Origin: Nemopilema nomurai
Taxonomy: Eukaryota > Cnidaria > Scyphozoa > Rhizostomeae > Rhizostomatidae
DNA length: 64,000 nucleotides
NCBI GenBank assembly: GCA_003864495.1
Contig: ML133428.1
Location: 2,794,054 to 2,858,053 of the forward strand
Direction of reading: 5' to 3'
The position numbers and the translations under genes are program-made. Shown piece by piece: positions 50,001 to 62,700 of this stretch. Each line of letters begins with the position of its first letter. Position 1 is the stretch's first letter. The notes under the pieces were generated by a model. That model ran no database searches and was not told the origin of the DNA. It saw nothing but the letters and a program-made list of their open reading frames with translations.

Positions 50001-52916
50001 ATACCAAAGGAGCTGATTGCACATACCCGGTAGAGAAACCACCAGTGCCTGCACCAACCTTCTTCTCTATATCATCTGTGGAGAAGAAACAGGCCTACTT
50101 TGTACTCAGAGTAATTTAAGGCGTGAAGAAGAACTGTGATCCCAAAAAATAAGATACAACAACCCCACTTGGCTATGAAGGTAGGAAACCTTAATTAAAA
50201 CGAACAAAAAGGCCCCTTCTAGCTTTTAAAAGAAAATTTATGAAATATCGTCCAGAATTCAGCCTCTTGCGTCCACACGATATATAATGAAGGAAATACA
50301 TTGAAAATGAATGCCTTTAAAGTGTTTTATTTTGCGATATTTTTACTAATAGGAAAGTTATTATTTAAACAGAAATAACTAGGTAGGTTCCCGTTTAAAG
50401 TGTTTTCTTTTGCGAGTCTTGACAAGGTAGGTTTCCCAATGCAGTTAAGATGAAAGGCAAAACTGCAATTATGTACCTGGATCCGGCGGAGCGATACTGA
50501 GCGACGGTGGAGGAGCGATACTGAGCGACGGTGGAGGAGCGATTGCTGCGCCACTGCGAGGCCCTGAGTGCAAGCAAAGTAAAGCAATCAATAATATAAA
50601 ACTCGTTTGCGCAATGGTGGAGATAAATGGAGTTTAGCACGCTATGATCACTACAACAGTGAATTCGAATAACAATAAATATTTCCTGCTGATCTAGATT
50701 TGGAACCTATCATACCATTCTTCACTGGTGAATTTCAATATTTATGTTGCAAGACATTAATGCAGGTGGCTTGCAATGCGAAGAACGATACATTGTGTTT
50801 CTTTCCTGCCAAGCTCATTTTATCATTAACAATGTGTATTGTTTAGCTTTTCTAACATTTTTCATAACCACTTACCTCTTCCCCGATCATCCTCTTCGTC
50901 GCTGTCTCTTCTTCTCCTTCTTCTCTCACGATCTCTTTCTGGGTCACGTTCGCGTCTCCTTAGGTAAACATTCAAAACAGTGTTAATTATTTACATTATG
51001 GATAAACTTCATCAATAATCTAGAATTAAATCTATTTTCACCATAGTGTTAAACTTTCTGTGTGTTATGTCTATCAAAGTCAATGATCATGGCACCCCAA
51101 GTTTTTCTGTTATTAATGCTTTGTTTTCTGTTTCATCATTTTCTGTCCGAGATTGACACCTCCTTTTTCATAAAAGCGTCATGTCTTTGCCTGCCACTGG
51201 CTGTCTCTTGTTCACACTTTTCTGTATTGACCAAAAACTAGTTTTTCTCTTCATCATATATCACCAATTATGGCAATTTTTTTTGTAATTGTTTTCGCTC
51301 TTTTAGAGTTTATTCTGGAGCCCCCCCCTCCCCAATAACTGTCAAACTGTAGTATGTTTCCCTTATAATGTTTTACTAAATGAGCAGTAATACAATGGAC
51401 AGTACCGCCCCCCCCCCTGCCAATTTATACTTTCTTCAGATGGTACTGGAATTTACATAAGAGTTCTTGAACACAACATTATGAAAGATAGAGAACAAAG
51501 CCCTCAAGAGACTATGGCAAGAAGGGAAACACCTGCATGGTATCAGCTACTGTAAAAGGCTCAAAGCATGAATAGTTACCTTTTTTCGTCATCATCTCTG
51601 TCCCTTCTTCTATCCCTGTCTCTATCCTACTATGACGTGTGTCCTTCTGTGTCCCTTTCACGCTGTCTCCTTTCCCTCCGTTCATCCTCTTCCTTGGCCT
51701 TGAGTCTTTCCTTCATGTCTTGATACTCATTGGGTCTGAATGGGTCATACTCATCAAGAAAGTTAGATTTTGAATCAAGGCCACCTGTCAGATTTGCCTT
51801 TAATGAAAAAAGCAAGCAAATGTTAGAAGAGTTGAGATATCTTGAAATAAACTTAACACTAGTGACATAAAAAAATCAAGGTAATAAATGGTATTCAGAT
51901 CACATTATAGGGAATCTTATCAAAGAAAAAGCACACTAAAAGAATGTTGAGAATCTAAATACCACAAGTGCACTATTGTTCCATTTTCAGATTTGTCTAA
52001 TAAGAGATCATTTGTCTACTTATGACAAGATTTTCTTTTTCTCAATAAAGATTAAAACCATACTTACAAGGGTTAATGTTCCAGGGCCACTGCTGGTAAG
52101 AGATCTGCTTTTCTGAAATGTTGGGTAACAGACTTTCCATCAATGCACATTATACTACAAATCTTCTTTCTAATGTTATAATGCTCTGTTACTTCTCTAT
52201 ATCATTTCATGAAATAATGACTGCCTTCAGAAAATTAAAAAAGGATAATAACATATGGTAAAAAAAGGTTTGAACTCTCAAAGTGTCATTATTTACTGAC
52301 TGCCTCAAACAAACATACAGGAGGCTTTCCTTGTGATGCCTTTTTCAGCTGCAGTTGCGTTTTCATAAATTGAAGATTTGACGACCATCCTGCTAAAGAA
52401 ATAAACAAACATCTAATTAGATTTGATGTTACAAGTTGCGGTATCTTGGTTCATGTTTTAAATTCATATCTTATAATTCTGCTTTTTACGTCATTCTGTG
52501 AATGAAAGTGTGGGATTGCCATTTGCGACACGTGAAAAAGGAATTAATAGAGGAGATGAAGTTAATATGCCCAAGTAGTATCGTTTCAACATCTCCATTC
52601 CTCCGTGGTAGCTCAAGTGTTGACAATGGCTGTTAAAATACATAACACTTTTCTTTTTAAAAGGGGGCTCAAGATCAATGCACCTTCAAGTGCGATTTTG
52701 AAAAACAGTGAAATAGCGAGTTCGTGATGGTAGTGGTGGTGGAAAATGATCTGTTTGCTGCACATTTCATGCATCGATGCGCTGTTCGCCAGTGCGACAT
52801 TTCAATACCGTTTATTAAATGCATCCCTTGTGTCTTTACTTACATATTTGACTCGCGGTGAGGCTACTGGATAAATCTTTTTCTTGGCTACTCTCAAGGC
52901 CATCGTACAGCGACAT
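47076..52916 (-). CDS. RBM17: Splicing factor 45 (RBM17), with two in-frame TAG codons in exon 4
   Basis: Thirteen minus-strand exons: 52916-52844, 52392-52319, 52112-52068, 51797-51580, 50958-50876, 50563-50477, 50075-50027, 49833-49781, 49174-49070, 48489-48410, 48137-48036, 47788-47716 and 47173-47076. The frame spans 379 codons before the stop. MSLYDGLE, GWSSNLQFMKTQLQLKKA, LDEYDPFRPNEY, an Arg/Asp/Glu-rich linker, IAPPPSLS, the G-patch (NIMAKYGWKEGQGLGKDEQG) and a C-terminal UHM-type RRM (PGAPDDEAVRIFVEF, GRFFGG with R-F-F) match SPF45 in order. SPF45 acts in alternative 3' splice-site choice, binding ULM motifs of SF3B1/U2AF through its UHM. Anomaly: codons 120-121 (51632-51627) are TAG TAG inside the RS/RD linker, with normal coding sequence on both sides. 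The exon 9 donor (gtcggt) is non-ideal but is the one that keeps phase. Read literally, the gene would be truncated before the G-patch and RRM. Confidence 0.92.
48808..48870. repeat. Dispersed repeat, partner of 46867-46930
   Basis: This is the second copy of the short repeat described at 46867-46930, located in the RBM17 intron between exons 9 and 10. It carries gatctttctaccagcttaca followed by ataaaccgagttc. Confidence 0.6.
50484..50545 (-). repeat. 27-bp coding tandem repeat in RBM17 exon 6
   Basis: The codons for I-A-P-P-P-S-L-S are repeated twice, plus a third start (IAPPDP), through near-identical tandem DNA (gcgatactgagcgacggtgg plus aggag on the plus strand). Human RBM17 has a single AAIAPPTSLVE here, so this looks like a lineage-specific in-frame expansion. 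Confidence 0.85.
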
Positions 52917-53059
52917 TTTCGTGTAACTTCTGCGAATAATAAGGTACAACAACAACAAGAAAACAGAATAGCACGAACGCGAGGCAAACTGATAAGGGCG
53001 CATCATTCTGTTTTTGGTATACTGTGTGGTGAGTAACGGTGAAAAGAAGGGATCATAAA
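52917..53059. promoter_or_regulatory. Bidirectional promoter region of RBM17 and FAM50A
   Basis: Only 143 bp separate the start codons of the divergent RBM17 (minus) and FAM50A (plus) genes. Both 5' UTRs and both core promoters must overlap here, or extend into the neighbour's first exon. No TATA box is evident. Both proteins belong to the splicing machinery, so co-regulation is plausible but inferred. Confidence 0.7.
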
Positions 53060-56000
53060 ATGGCACAATATAAAGGTGCATCAAGAGATGCTCACAGAGC
53101 AAAAACGCTCGAAAAACGGCGGGAAAGGCAGAAAGAAGAAATGGAGCTCATGAAGAATAAACTATCGAAGGTGAATGACATTGTATTTGTGAAAGAACCG
53201 CATGCCGCCTAGCTTTGTTGATGTTGCTATCTTTTCAAAACTTCTGAGAACAAATGATCTGCTCAATATAGAAAGAGGGAACAGTAATGGTAAAATATTT
53301 GAGTGCTGTAAATAGATGTTCATGATGTAAAATTTCTAGTAAATTTCGACTGCTATGTTTTAGAATGTAATTGAATCAGGTTTTTCTCTTGAATTCAAGT
53401 TTTGAAGGATTCTTCATTTAATTGAGTCAACGTAAGCTGCATGAAAATGAACTGCAAACTATATATTATAAGTTGATGGTCATGAAGGCATCTTTATTAT
53501 GAATATTTTTTAACTGAAATTAGTCATCAGATTCTCTGATCCAGGAAATTTTAAACTTTATGTTTGGCAAAAATAGATCATGGAAGTGGAATCTTCATAA
53601 TCAGAAATTTCACTGCAGCCGCAAATCTAAAGACCAAAAGAAAAATTTAAATATTCAAAACAAAGAAGCTTGCGATTGAACAGTCCAAACAACATAATTT
53701 TTGCAATTAGAAATTGCAAAGATGAAGATTTCAATTCTGAAGTTCATTTTGTTTAAGGTTGTAGATAGTGAGGCACAAAAAAAATGAAGTCAGCCTGGAT
53801 TGGAGACTACTTTAATTGAACTTTTTTCCAAAAATTTGTTTAAATTTTTGCATTATGATGAAAGTTCAAAATTTTTCTACAGGATTTAGAATCAAAGGGA
53901 GGAATTTTAAGGATGGGAAACAAATTTCAGTCCCATTTTGATGCTGTTGAACAGGAGCTCAAGACAAGTACAATTGGTAGGTTGAATGTTATAACATTTT
54001 TGAGTTGTTGCATTGTATCAAATTTTCTCATAACTTATTGAACCTGTTCAGAAAACATTCAACTTTTAAAGCTAAAGCTAGCATTAACCTGGGAAAACTT
54101 TAAACAAATACTTCAGAATGTCTCATAATAATTTATTAATAATTAATAATAGAAGGAAAGCTAAGTATCACAAGAAGTACTTGACCTTTTATATGCAAAA
54201 AGAGACAGGCTTGAAATACTGATGACCAAAATATTTTAAAGGTTTTGGGAATTCTTCAAATCCAGGTGCAGGCTTTAATGAATACTGTTCAATTACACAA
54301 TAGATAAACTTTTGGAATAAAACTGATCAAATACCATTAAAATTATTATAAAGATGTTGCTTCATATTTTTGTCAGTAGTATCAATTAAGTCATAGAAAG
54401 CACAAGAATAAAAATAACTACTCAAATTCTTTTCCTTTTTCTGGATTCGCTGCTAATTATTGAATTTCTGATGTTAAATTTTGTGATGATTGATGACCAA
54501 TATTTCAAACAAAGGATTGGTAACTTTGGATGAAATGAAGGCTAAACAAGAAATCATTGTTCAAGAACATGAAAAACGAATCGCGATAGAAACAAAAGAA
54601 AGGTATGAGTTTAGATGTTGATCTGTTGATATTCAATTGCTTTTGTATGCTTTACTGTTACTTTTAATTGCAGTAGTTTGTGTTTCTTTATAAACATGGC
54701 TGGTATAAGTAGTAGCTGTTTAAGTTGTGAAGGTTAAAGTTATTTCTCTGGGTCTAGTTTGTTAGCTTATTAATGAGGTTGTTCACTGTTATTTTGTTAC
54801 AAGCTACAACAAAATTTTCATTCATGTCACACATTCCAAACATTTTTGAAGGCGCCAAGATGTGCAATCGTTTTTGTCAAAGAAATTTTAAAAGCTTTGT
54901 TAGAATCATGTATTACTTTTGCTTAAGGTTTTTATTTCAGTGAGAGAAGAGAAAGAAAGCGGAAAAAGCAAGAAGCAAAGGAAAAGGCTATGAAGACATC
55001 AAGTTTGTCGTTCAACCTTCAAGAAGATGAGGAAGAGGAAGAAGAAACGTCTGGTAAGTGAAGTCTAATATCATTTGCTGCCTTTGTAGATCGGTGTCAG
55101 TTCTTGAGTGAAAACATGTTGTGAGCTTATGGTTGTAGGGGGATATTCACAGAGGCTATTGGATATGGGGATAAAAGGGGTAATGGGCTGGTGCAAATTT
55201 GCAAAGCACAACTTCCTTTGATATATTGTTGTCAGGTACTATATTCAATAATTACCTGACTTCAGTGGTACTTGTAATTTCCTGTAGCTTTTTCCCCAGC
55301 TAGCTAGTGAGGGGTTGAATGATAGTGTATAGGTGATTTTTCAATGAAGATTGCAAGGAATAGCTTCCTTTTCTACACTCTTTCTTCTGAGAAAGTAGCA
55401 ATTCAGATTGCTTCCTCAAGGGATGTTGTTAACTTTTCAAGGAAATCAACAATTTACTCATTGCAAAGGACTTCAAAAAGCTTACTGAGAAGTGCATTTA
55501 TATTGGCATTGGCCAATCTATAAAGTTGTCATGTTTGCAGCTCAAAAGTTCTTGGTCTCTTTTGTAACTTCCACTTTTTCTAAGCTAGTCTATTTTTTCA
55601 GAGTCAGCACCATCTAGAAAGGTAATGAAAAACCCTGACGTGGATACCTCTTTCCTGCCAGATAGAGAAAGAGAGGTGAGCCAGCTATTGAAATCATGAA
55701 TCAATTTGGTAAAGAGCTTGTCATTCTGCATGCATGAGTCGTAAAGTTGTTCCTGAGAATCTGCAATTCTTTTTCATTTATTCGAACGTTTCTGAGGACA
55801 AAGAAAACATTTAAACCCTCATACATGCCATCTACCTCTCAGTCATAGACCTTTCATCCGTATACATAACCTTATCGTCAGCTTAACAGCAATAACATAC
55901 TAACAACTTCAGAGGAGCCTACGGATCGAAAAGTTATTTCTCCCCCGCTATAATTACGTGGGCTTTTGACATTATAAATCGTAGGTGTTTTTCAAGTATT

Positions 56001-59000
56001 TGGTACCATAAGTCGTGTTATTTTTGCAGGAGGAAGAGAAGCGAGAAAGGGAAAGACTTCGTCAAGAATGGGTTGAGACGCAAAAGACGATTAAAGGTGA
56101 TTGTCTTTGTTTAATCGTTTATTGATTTGATTTTATATAACTTTAAGACTGTTGATCCTGCTCAGTCATATCAGTGTAATAGATCCAGGCTTGTTTGAGG
56201 ACACTTCACTTATAAGTTGATTCTCAAGAGTGAAAAATTTCTTTTTGAGCTTGAGACCTAGAGCTTGTTGAAGTGTCTGAATTGAGTAAGAGTCATGGGC
56301 AGTATCTTTGATTTTCTTGAATTGCTTGGAGTTAATATCCAATATCGATGTAGTGTAAAAAATACCATAATAAACGCTTCAATTTTTGCTATCATCTCTC
56401 AGATTGCCTGTTGTTTAACCGTCCGTTATTGCACCATCTGTAAGTCAACAATGTTTATATTTGCTTATTGATATGATATCATTGCTGTTACAGAGGAAGA
56501 GGTAGAAATCACATATAGTTATTGGGATGGGTCTGGCCACAGAAAGACTTGCAAGGTTTGTTCGTTTCATCTCTGTCTTTCTCTGCATGTTCCGCTGTCT
56601 CCTTTGGGGAGCCGATTAAGAAGCCCCCTGTTTAAGATCTTCTTAGTTTTATTGTTACCACAAACATCTTATTTTTAAGCATTCTTCTGTCTGTGCTGTT
56701 GTATTATTGAACGTACCAAAGTTGAAATGTTATGATCATCATTATTACTAGAATCCCTTCTGTTTGTCATATTCGGGGTTTACCTCAGACCCTCTTTCTT
56801 ATTAGATATTTTTACGCACTGATATTTAGGCTTCTTGTTGGAGACCTCTAGCCGAGACGCTCAAAATATTATTCCAGAAGGCTTCTCGATATGTTGTCCT
56901 TCATATCTTGAATGGCTGGAGTCATTTACCCGTTACCATTCTATTCTTAAAAATTACCTATCAAGGATAAACAATTATTTTGAGGAAAGTTACGATAGAG
57001 ATGGGATGTAGAATGACCAACAGCCAATGCTCAATGAAATTATAAAGCCGACTTTTTGTATCGTGACTGCTCTGAGCAAAGATAGGCCTATTTTTCATTT
57101 AAACGATAAAATGAATCGACAGTGAGGAAGTCAGCTCCCCATAGTTCAGGTCTCATTCGCGGCTTTGATGCAGAAAATTAAAGTAATGGTCTTTGTTTCT
57201 TCTTGCTAATCCTTTTCTACAAGTCTCTTTTTTTTGATTAAACTTTGTCTAATGATAATTTCTTTGTTTCTAGATGAGGAAAGGAGATACCATTCAGAAG
57301 TTTCTCCAGAAATCCCTCTACGATTTACGGAACCAGTTCACTGAATTGAGGTGAATTTGAATTCACGTTTGCTAATATTGAAGGCTAGATGATTCATGTT
57401 TGATGCTTCTAAAGATACCTTTCTTGAACTGTTTAAATGAGGTAAAAAATCAGGCGTGCGGATTGGTTGTTTAATCAAAGTGATCACATGGGGGCCGCAT
57501 CGTCCTGTATCCTTCACACGAAGCGGTATTTGAAGCGATCACATGAACATCTGCTGTTCTCAATCTGATTGGATAGCTAATAGTTTCTTTACAACATTTC
57601 GCCTTCATTCCAGAGCTGCTGGTGTTGAGCATCTAATGTACGTGAAAGAGGACCTTATTATTCCCCAGGTATGTAAACATTGGAACTTTTTCATTTAAGT
57701 GGCACTTAACGTTTATATGGTTGCAGATTAACCATGTCATTCTTAGTGCAGGAACACATCCACCCTACAAAAAGCACTAAATAGGATTCTGATTTTGAGC
57801 TTTTCATTGGATTTGCCCTTGCAAGGCTTAGACTGTTGTCAGCTCCACAGTATGCAAAAAATGAATTTCCAGTACAGAATGAATTAAATATTTTTTTTCA
57901 GGTCATAGGACCCTACTGGAAATGTACACTTATTAACAAAGAGTTTAGCCATATTCTTGTTTCTTTTTTATAGAGTTCCATTTTTCTGAGATCCCTAACA
58001 TAAGAGACGCATAATCAGTTTAGATGCTCTAGAACGTTGTATAAAAGAGTAATAGAGTGCATTTTCTGCTGTGTTCTTCATTCTCTTTGGTGAGTTAGCA
58101 ATACGATTACGTTACTAGGCTTCATCTCTGCTGGTAACTTGGTTGATACATCTTATTGTGTGTTTTTAGCATTACACATTCTACGATTTCATTGTCACCA
58201 AAGCACGAGGCAAAAGTGGGCCTTTGTTCAGTTTCGATGCCTATGACGACATCAGAATAAAAAGTGACTCGAGGATTGAGAAGGACGAGGTAAAAAAATT
58301 GCTTCCATCTTTTTTGAAATCATTGCTGCACCGATCTGGTTGTGGTGCTACAGTCTACAATTTAATCATGCATTTGACCGCAATAAAGACTTGTATTGAC
58401 GGCAGAAACGACTTGTGCACTGTAGAAAACATCAGGTAGCTACAGCTCGTGCTTTCAAGTGTTTTGTTTTGGTTAATACGATTTCCTCTATTGCCAAAGC
58501 ATTCTAGCTACTGTTGGGAAATTCAGTCACTCTTGAAACTCGTAGAGCTCAGTGCGATGCAATTGCAATTGCACGTGATTTAAAGTCAGCATGGAGCGAC
58601 AAAAAGCATGGTTCCTGCATACGTAAAACGCGTTTCGTCCGATACTCCTCAGAGTATGCAAACGTCGAAAAATAAGCTAAAGTTGACCATATAAGTAGCC
58701 AATGGCAGATCAAAACCACATGAGGGTTGTTAGAAGCGCGCATGATTGGCTGTTGCGATCAGCGTCCACCCACGGCTTCTTATGGACGCTGATTGGTCGT
58801 ATAACGTTATGGACAAAGCTATGCTCCCGCTGTTCTCACTGTACTTTGAAGTTTTGTAACATGAAACACGTGCACATCAATTACAATTCCTACCATCATT
58901 TGATTTCAGTCGCATGCGGGGAAGGTTGTCCTGCGAAGCTGGTATGAAAAGAACAAGCACATATTTCCTGCCAGTAGGTGGGAGCCCTATGATCCTGAGA

Positions 59001-59508
59001 AGAAATGGGAGAAGTACACGGTGAGTCTAACTGCGGTCTCAGTTCAATGTTGGTTGAAAGCGAGGCTTATGGCCAGCATAGCTGATGCCTACAAAGACTA
59101 GGCCTTTTATACGAATGCATCCTTGCAGTTTCCATAAGAGATTAGCATGGTTTGGTTCTCCCGGGAGCGTATAGAAGCCTCGTTTAGAGATTTCCTTTCA
59201 CCTCCAACCAGTGGATACATGATCCTGTCGAATACTGCTGAAAAATTAATTTTATGAAAGGGGCCTGTCGAATACTGCTGAAAAATTAATTTTATGAAAT
59301 CAACACAGACTTTTCGGTTTCATCATCCCATCTCTGTCATTCTCTTTACTTGGACCTGTATAGTTGGTTATGCAACATCAAATCTACGCTAAAATGTATT
59401 TTAAACAAATTGATGAAATTATGACTAACATTTTCATTCTATTGCTATATAAACTGCTTAAAATTATTGTTAATCCTTTTCCAGGTTAATGACAAAGGCA
59501 ACGAGTAG
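53060..59508 (+). CDS. FAM50A: FAM50A / XAP5 nuclear protein
   Basis: Twelve exons join in frame to 331 residues: 53060-53170, 53883-53976, 54515-54602, 54941-55053, 55602-55675, 56030-56096, 56494-56555, 57274-57350, 57614-57668, 58170-58289, 58910-59020 and 59485-59508. The start [20 protein letters not shown] is the family signature. A charged helix and an acidic stretch (EDEEEEEE) follow, then [15 protein letters not shown] and the highly conserved XAP5 domain (about 190-327). That domain contains [56 protein letters not shown] and [17 protein letters not shown]50A is a nuclear protein found in spliceosomal C complexes, and human variants affect splicing. A small last exon adds VNDKGNE, a few residues beyond the human end. 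AATAAA at 59706-59711 is a likely polyadenylation signal. FAM50B, a mammalian retrocopy, is excluded by the introns. Confidence 0.97.
58758..58793. repeat. Short inverted repeat in FAM50A intron 10
   Basis: Perfect 11-bp arms ATCAGCGTCCA and TGGACGCTGAT are separated by 14 bases and could form a hairpin. It may be a fragment of a small inverted-repeat element; nothing else supports a function. Confidence 0.6.
59224..59303. repeat. 40-bp tandem duplication in FAM50A last intron
   Basis: The unit cctgtcgaatactgctgaaa followed by aattaattttatgaaaggg occurs twice in tandem, nearly identical, so the duplication is recent. Confidence 0.9.
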
Positions 59509-59705
59509 CGATTTAAAGACGGAACCAAGGATGACCGGAAAGTCTTTTTGTCAAATAACTCAAACCTACTTTTTTTTCTCTACGAAATTGTTGACTCCCC
59601 CCAATGCTTTTTCTACTATAACCGGATAGCTGGCAGTGGTTACTACGTCAATTGTCAAATTAAGAGAGATCATTCTCTTACTTTAAGTCACTGAAGGAGA
59701 GAATT

Positions 59706-59711
59706 AATAAA
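59706..59711 (+). terminator. Likely FAM50A polyadenylation signal
   Basis: AATAAA lies 198 bp after the FAM50A stop and only about 25 bp before the first recognisable satellite unit, so the transcript probably ends at the satellite border. Confidence 0.5.
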
Positions 59712-59734
59712 ATACAAAGATAACCGTTTTTAGG

Positions 59735-62700
59735 AGATCATTTTTGTTCGTAAATCCACTTTTAACCACCTAAACATCAATAATACAATCAATAAACTTG
59801 CTCCAGGTTATTGGCAATGTTTTCACTAGTCTGGTTTTGGTGTACTGCGCACTTAATTTTTCGTCAAAAAAGCAAGGCTATAGCCTTGGAAAAACACTCA
59901 TTTTTTGATGGAACATTTTTGTTCGTAAATCCACTTTTAACCACCTAAACATCAATAATACAACAAATAAACATGCCCCAGGTGATTGGCAGTGTTGCCA
60001 TTACTTACTTGGTTGTTTGTTATGCGCACTTAATTTTTCGATCAAAAAGCAAGGCTATAGCCTTGGAAAAACACCCATTTTTGATGGAAAATTTTTGTTC
60101 GTAAATCCACTTTTAACCACCTAAACATCAATAATATAACCAACAAACACGCCCCAGGTGATTTGCAGTGTTGCCATTAGTCTGGTTTTGGTGTACTGCG
60201 CACTAAATTTTTCGGCAAAAAAGCAAGGCTATAGCCTTGGAAAAACACCCATTTTTTGATGGAAAATTTTTGTTCGTAAATCCACTTTTAACAACCTAGA
60301 CATCACTAATACAACCAATAAACATGCCCCAGGTGATTGGCAGTGTTGTCATTAGTCTGGTTTTGGTGTACTGCGCACTTCATTTTTCGGCCAAAAAGCA
60401 AGGCTATAGCCTTTGAAAAACACCCATTTTTTGATGGAAAATTTTTGTTCGTAAATCCACTTTTAACCACCTAAACATCAATAATACAACAAATAAACAT
60501 GCCCCAGGTGATTGACAGTGTTGCCATTACTCTGGTTTTGGTGTACTGCGCACTTAATTTTTCGGCACACAAGCAAGGCTATAGCCTTGGAAAAACACTC
60601 ATTTTTTGATGGAACATTTTTGTTCGTAAATCCACTTTTAACCACCTAAACATCAATAAAACAACCAACAAACATGCCCCAGGTGATTTGCAGTGTTGCC
60701 ATTAGTCTGGTTTTGGTGTACTGCGCACTTAATTTTTCGGCCAAAAAGCAAGGCTATAGCCTTGGAAAAACACCCATTTTTTGATGGAAAATTTTTGTTC
60801 GTAAATCCACTTTTCACCACCTAAACATCAATAATACAACAAATAAACATGCCCCAGGTGATTGACAGTGTTGCCATTACTCTGGTTTTGGTGTACTGCG
60901 CACTTAATTTTTCGGCACACAAGCAAGGCTATAGCCTTGGAAAAACACTCATTTTTTGATGGAACATTTTTGTTCGTAAATCCACTTTTAACCACCTAAA
61001 CATCAATAAAACAACCAACAAACATGCCCCAGGTGATTGGCAGTGTTGCCATTAGTCTGGTTTTGGTGTACTGCGCATTTAATTTTTCGGCACACAAGCA
61101 AGGCTATAGCCTTGGAAAAACACTCATTTTTTGATGGAACATTTTTGTTCGTAAATCCACTTTTAACCAGCTAAACATCAATAAAACAACCAATAAACAT
61201 GCCCCAGGTGATTCGCAGTGTTGTCATTAGTCTGGTTTTGGTGTACTGCGCACTTAATTTTTCGGCCAAAAAGCAAGGCTATAGCCTTGGAAAAACACCG
61301 TTTTTTTGATGGAAAATTTTTGTTCGTAAATCCACTTTTAACCAGCTAAACATCAATAAAACAACCAATAAAGATGCCCCAGGTGATTCGCAGTGTTGTC
61401 ATTAGTCTGGTTTTGGTGTACTGCGCACTTCATTTTTCGGCCAAAAAGCAAGGCTATAGCCTTTGAAAAAACACCCAATTTTTGATGGAACATTTTTGTT
61501 CGTAAATCCACTTTTAACCTCCTAAACATCAATAAGACAACCAATAAAGATGCCCCAGGTGATTGGCAGTGTTGTCATTAGTCTGGTTTTGGTGTACTGC
61601 GCACTTCATTTTTCGGCCAAAAAGCAAGGCTATAGCCTTTGAAAAACACCCATTTTTTGATGGAAAATTTTTGTTCGTAAATCCACTTTTAACCACCTAA
61701 ACATCAATAATACAACAAATAAACATGCCCCAGGTGATTGACAGTGTTGCCATTACTCTGGTTTTGGTGTACTGCGCACTTCATTTTTCGGCCAAAAAGC
61801 AAGGCTATAGCCTTGGAAAAACACCGTTTTTTTGATGGAAAATTTTTGTTCGTAAATCCACTTTTAACCACCTAAACATCAATAAAACAACCAATAAACA
61901 TGCCCCAGGTGATTGGCAGTGTTGTCATTAGTCTGGTTTTGGTGTACTGCGCACTTCATTTTTCGGCCAAAAAGCAAGGCTATAGCCTTGGAAAAACACT
62001 CATTTTTTGATGGAACATTTTTGTTCGTAAATCCACTTTTAACCACCTAAACATCAATAAAACAACCAATAAACATGCCCCAGGTGATTGGCAGTGTTGT
62101 CATTAGTCTGGTTTTGGTGTACTGCGCACTTCATTTTTCGGCCAAAAAGCAAGGCTATAGCCTTGGAAAAACACCCATTTTTTGATGGAAAATTTTTGTT
62201 CGTAAATCCACTTTTAACCACCTAAACATCAATAATACAACCAATAAACATGCCCCAGGTGATTGGCAGTGTTGTCATTACTCTGGTTTTGGTGTACTGC
62301 GCACTTCATTTTTCGGCCAAAAAGCAAGGCTATAGCCTTGGAAAAACACCCATTTTTTGATGGAAAATTTTTGTTCGTAAATCCACTTTTAACCACCTAA
62401 ACATCAATAATACAACAAATAAACATGCCCCAGGTGATTGACAGTGTTGTTATCTGGTTTTGGTGTACTGCGCACTTAATTTTTCGGCACACAAGGCTAT
62501 AGCCTTGGAAAAACACTCATTTTTTGATGGAACATTTTTGTTCGTAAATCCACTTTTAACCACCTAAACATCAATAAAACAACCAACAAACATGCCCCAG
62601 GTGATTGGCAGTGTTGCCATTAGTCTGGTTTTGGTGTACTGCGCACTTAATTTTTCGGCAAAAAAGCAAGGCTATAGCCTTGGAAAAACACCCATTTTTT

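Noticed and set aside
51630..51680. Very short intron in RBM17 exon 4 that would remove the TAG codons
   Set aside because: The only GT...AG pair available spans about 36 bases and has no branch or pyrimidine tract, too short for this genome's introns.
52836..53102. RBM17 frame extended upstream by over 60 codons across the FAM50A start
   Set aside because: MSLYDGL matches the known family start, and the upstream extension is antisense to FAM50A exon 1 with no family similarity.
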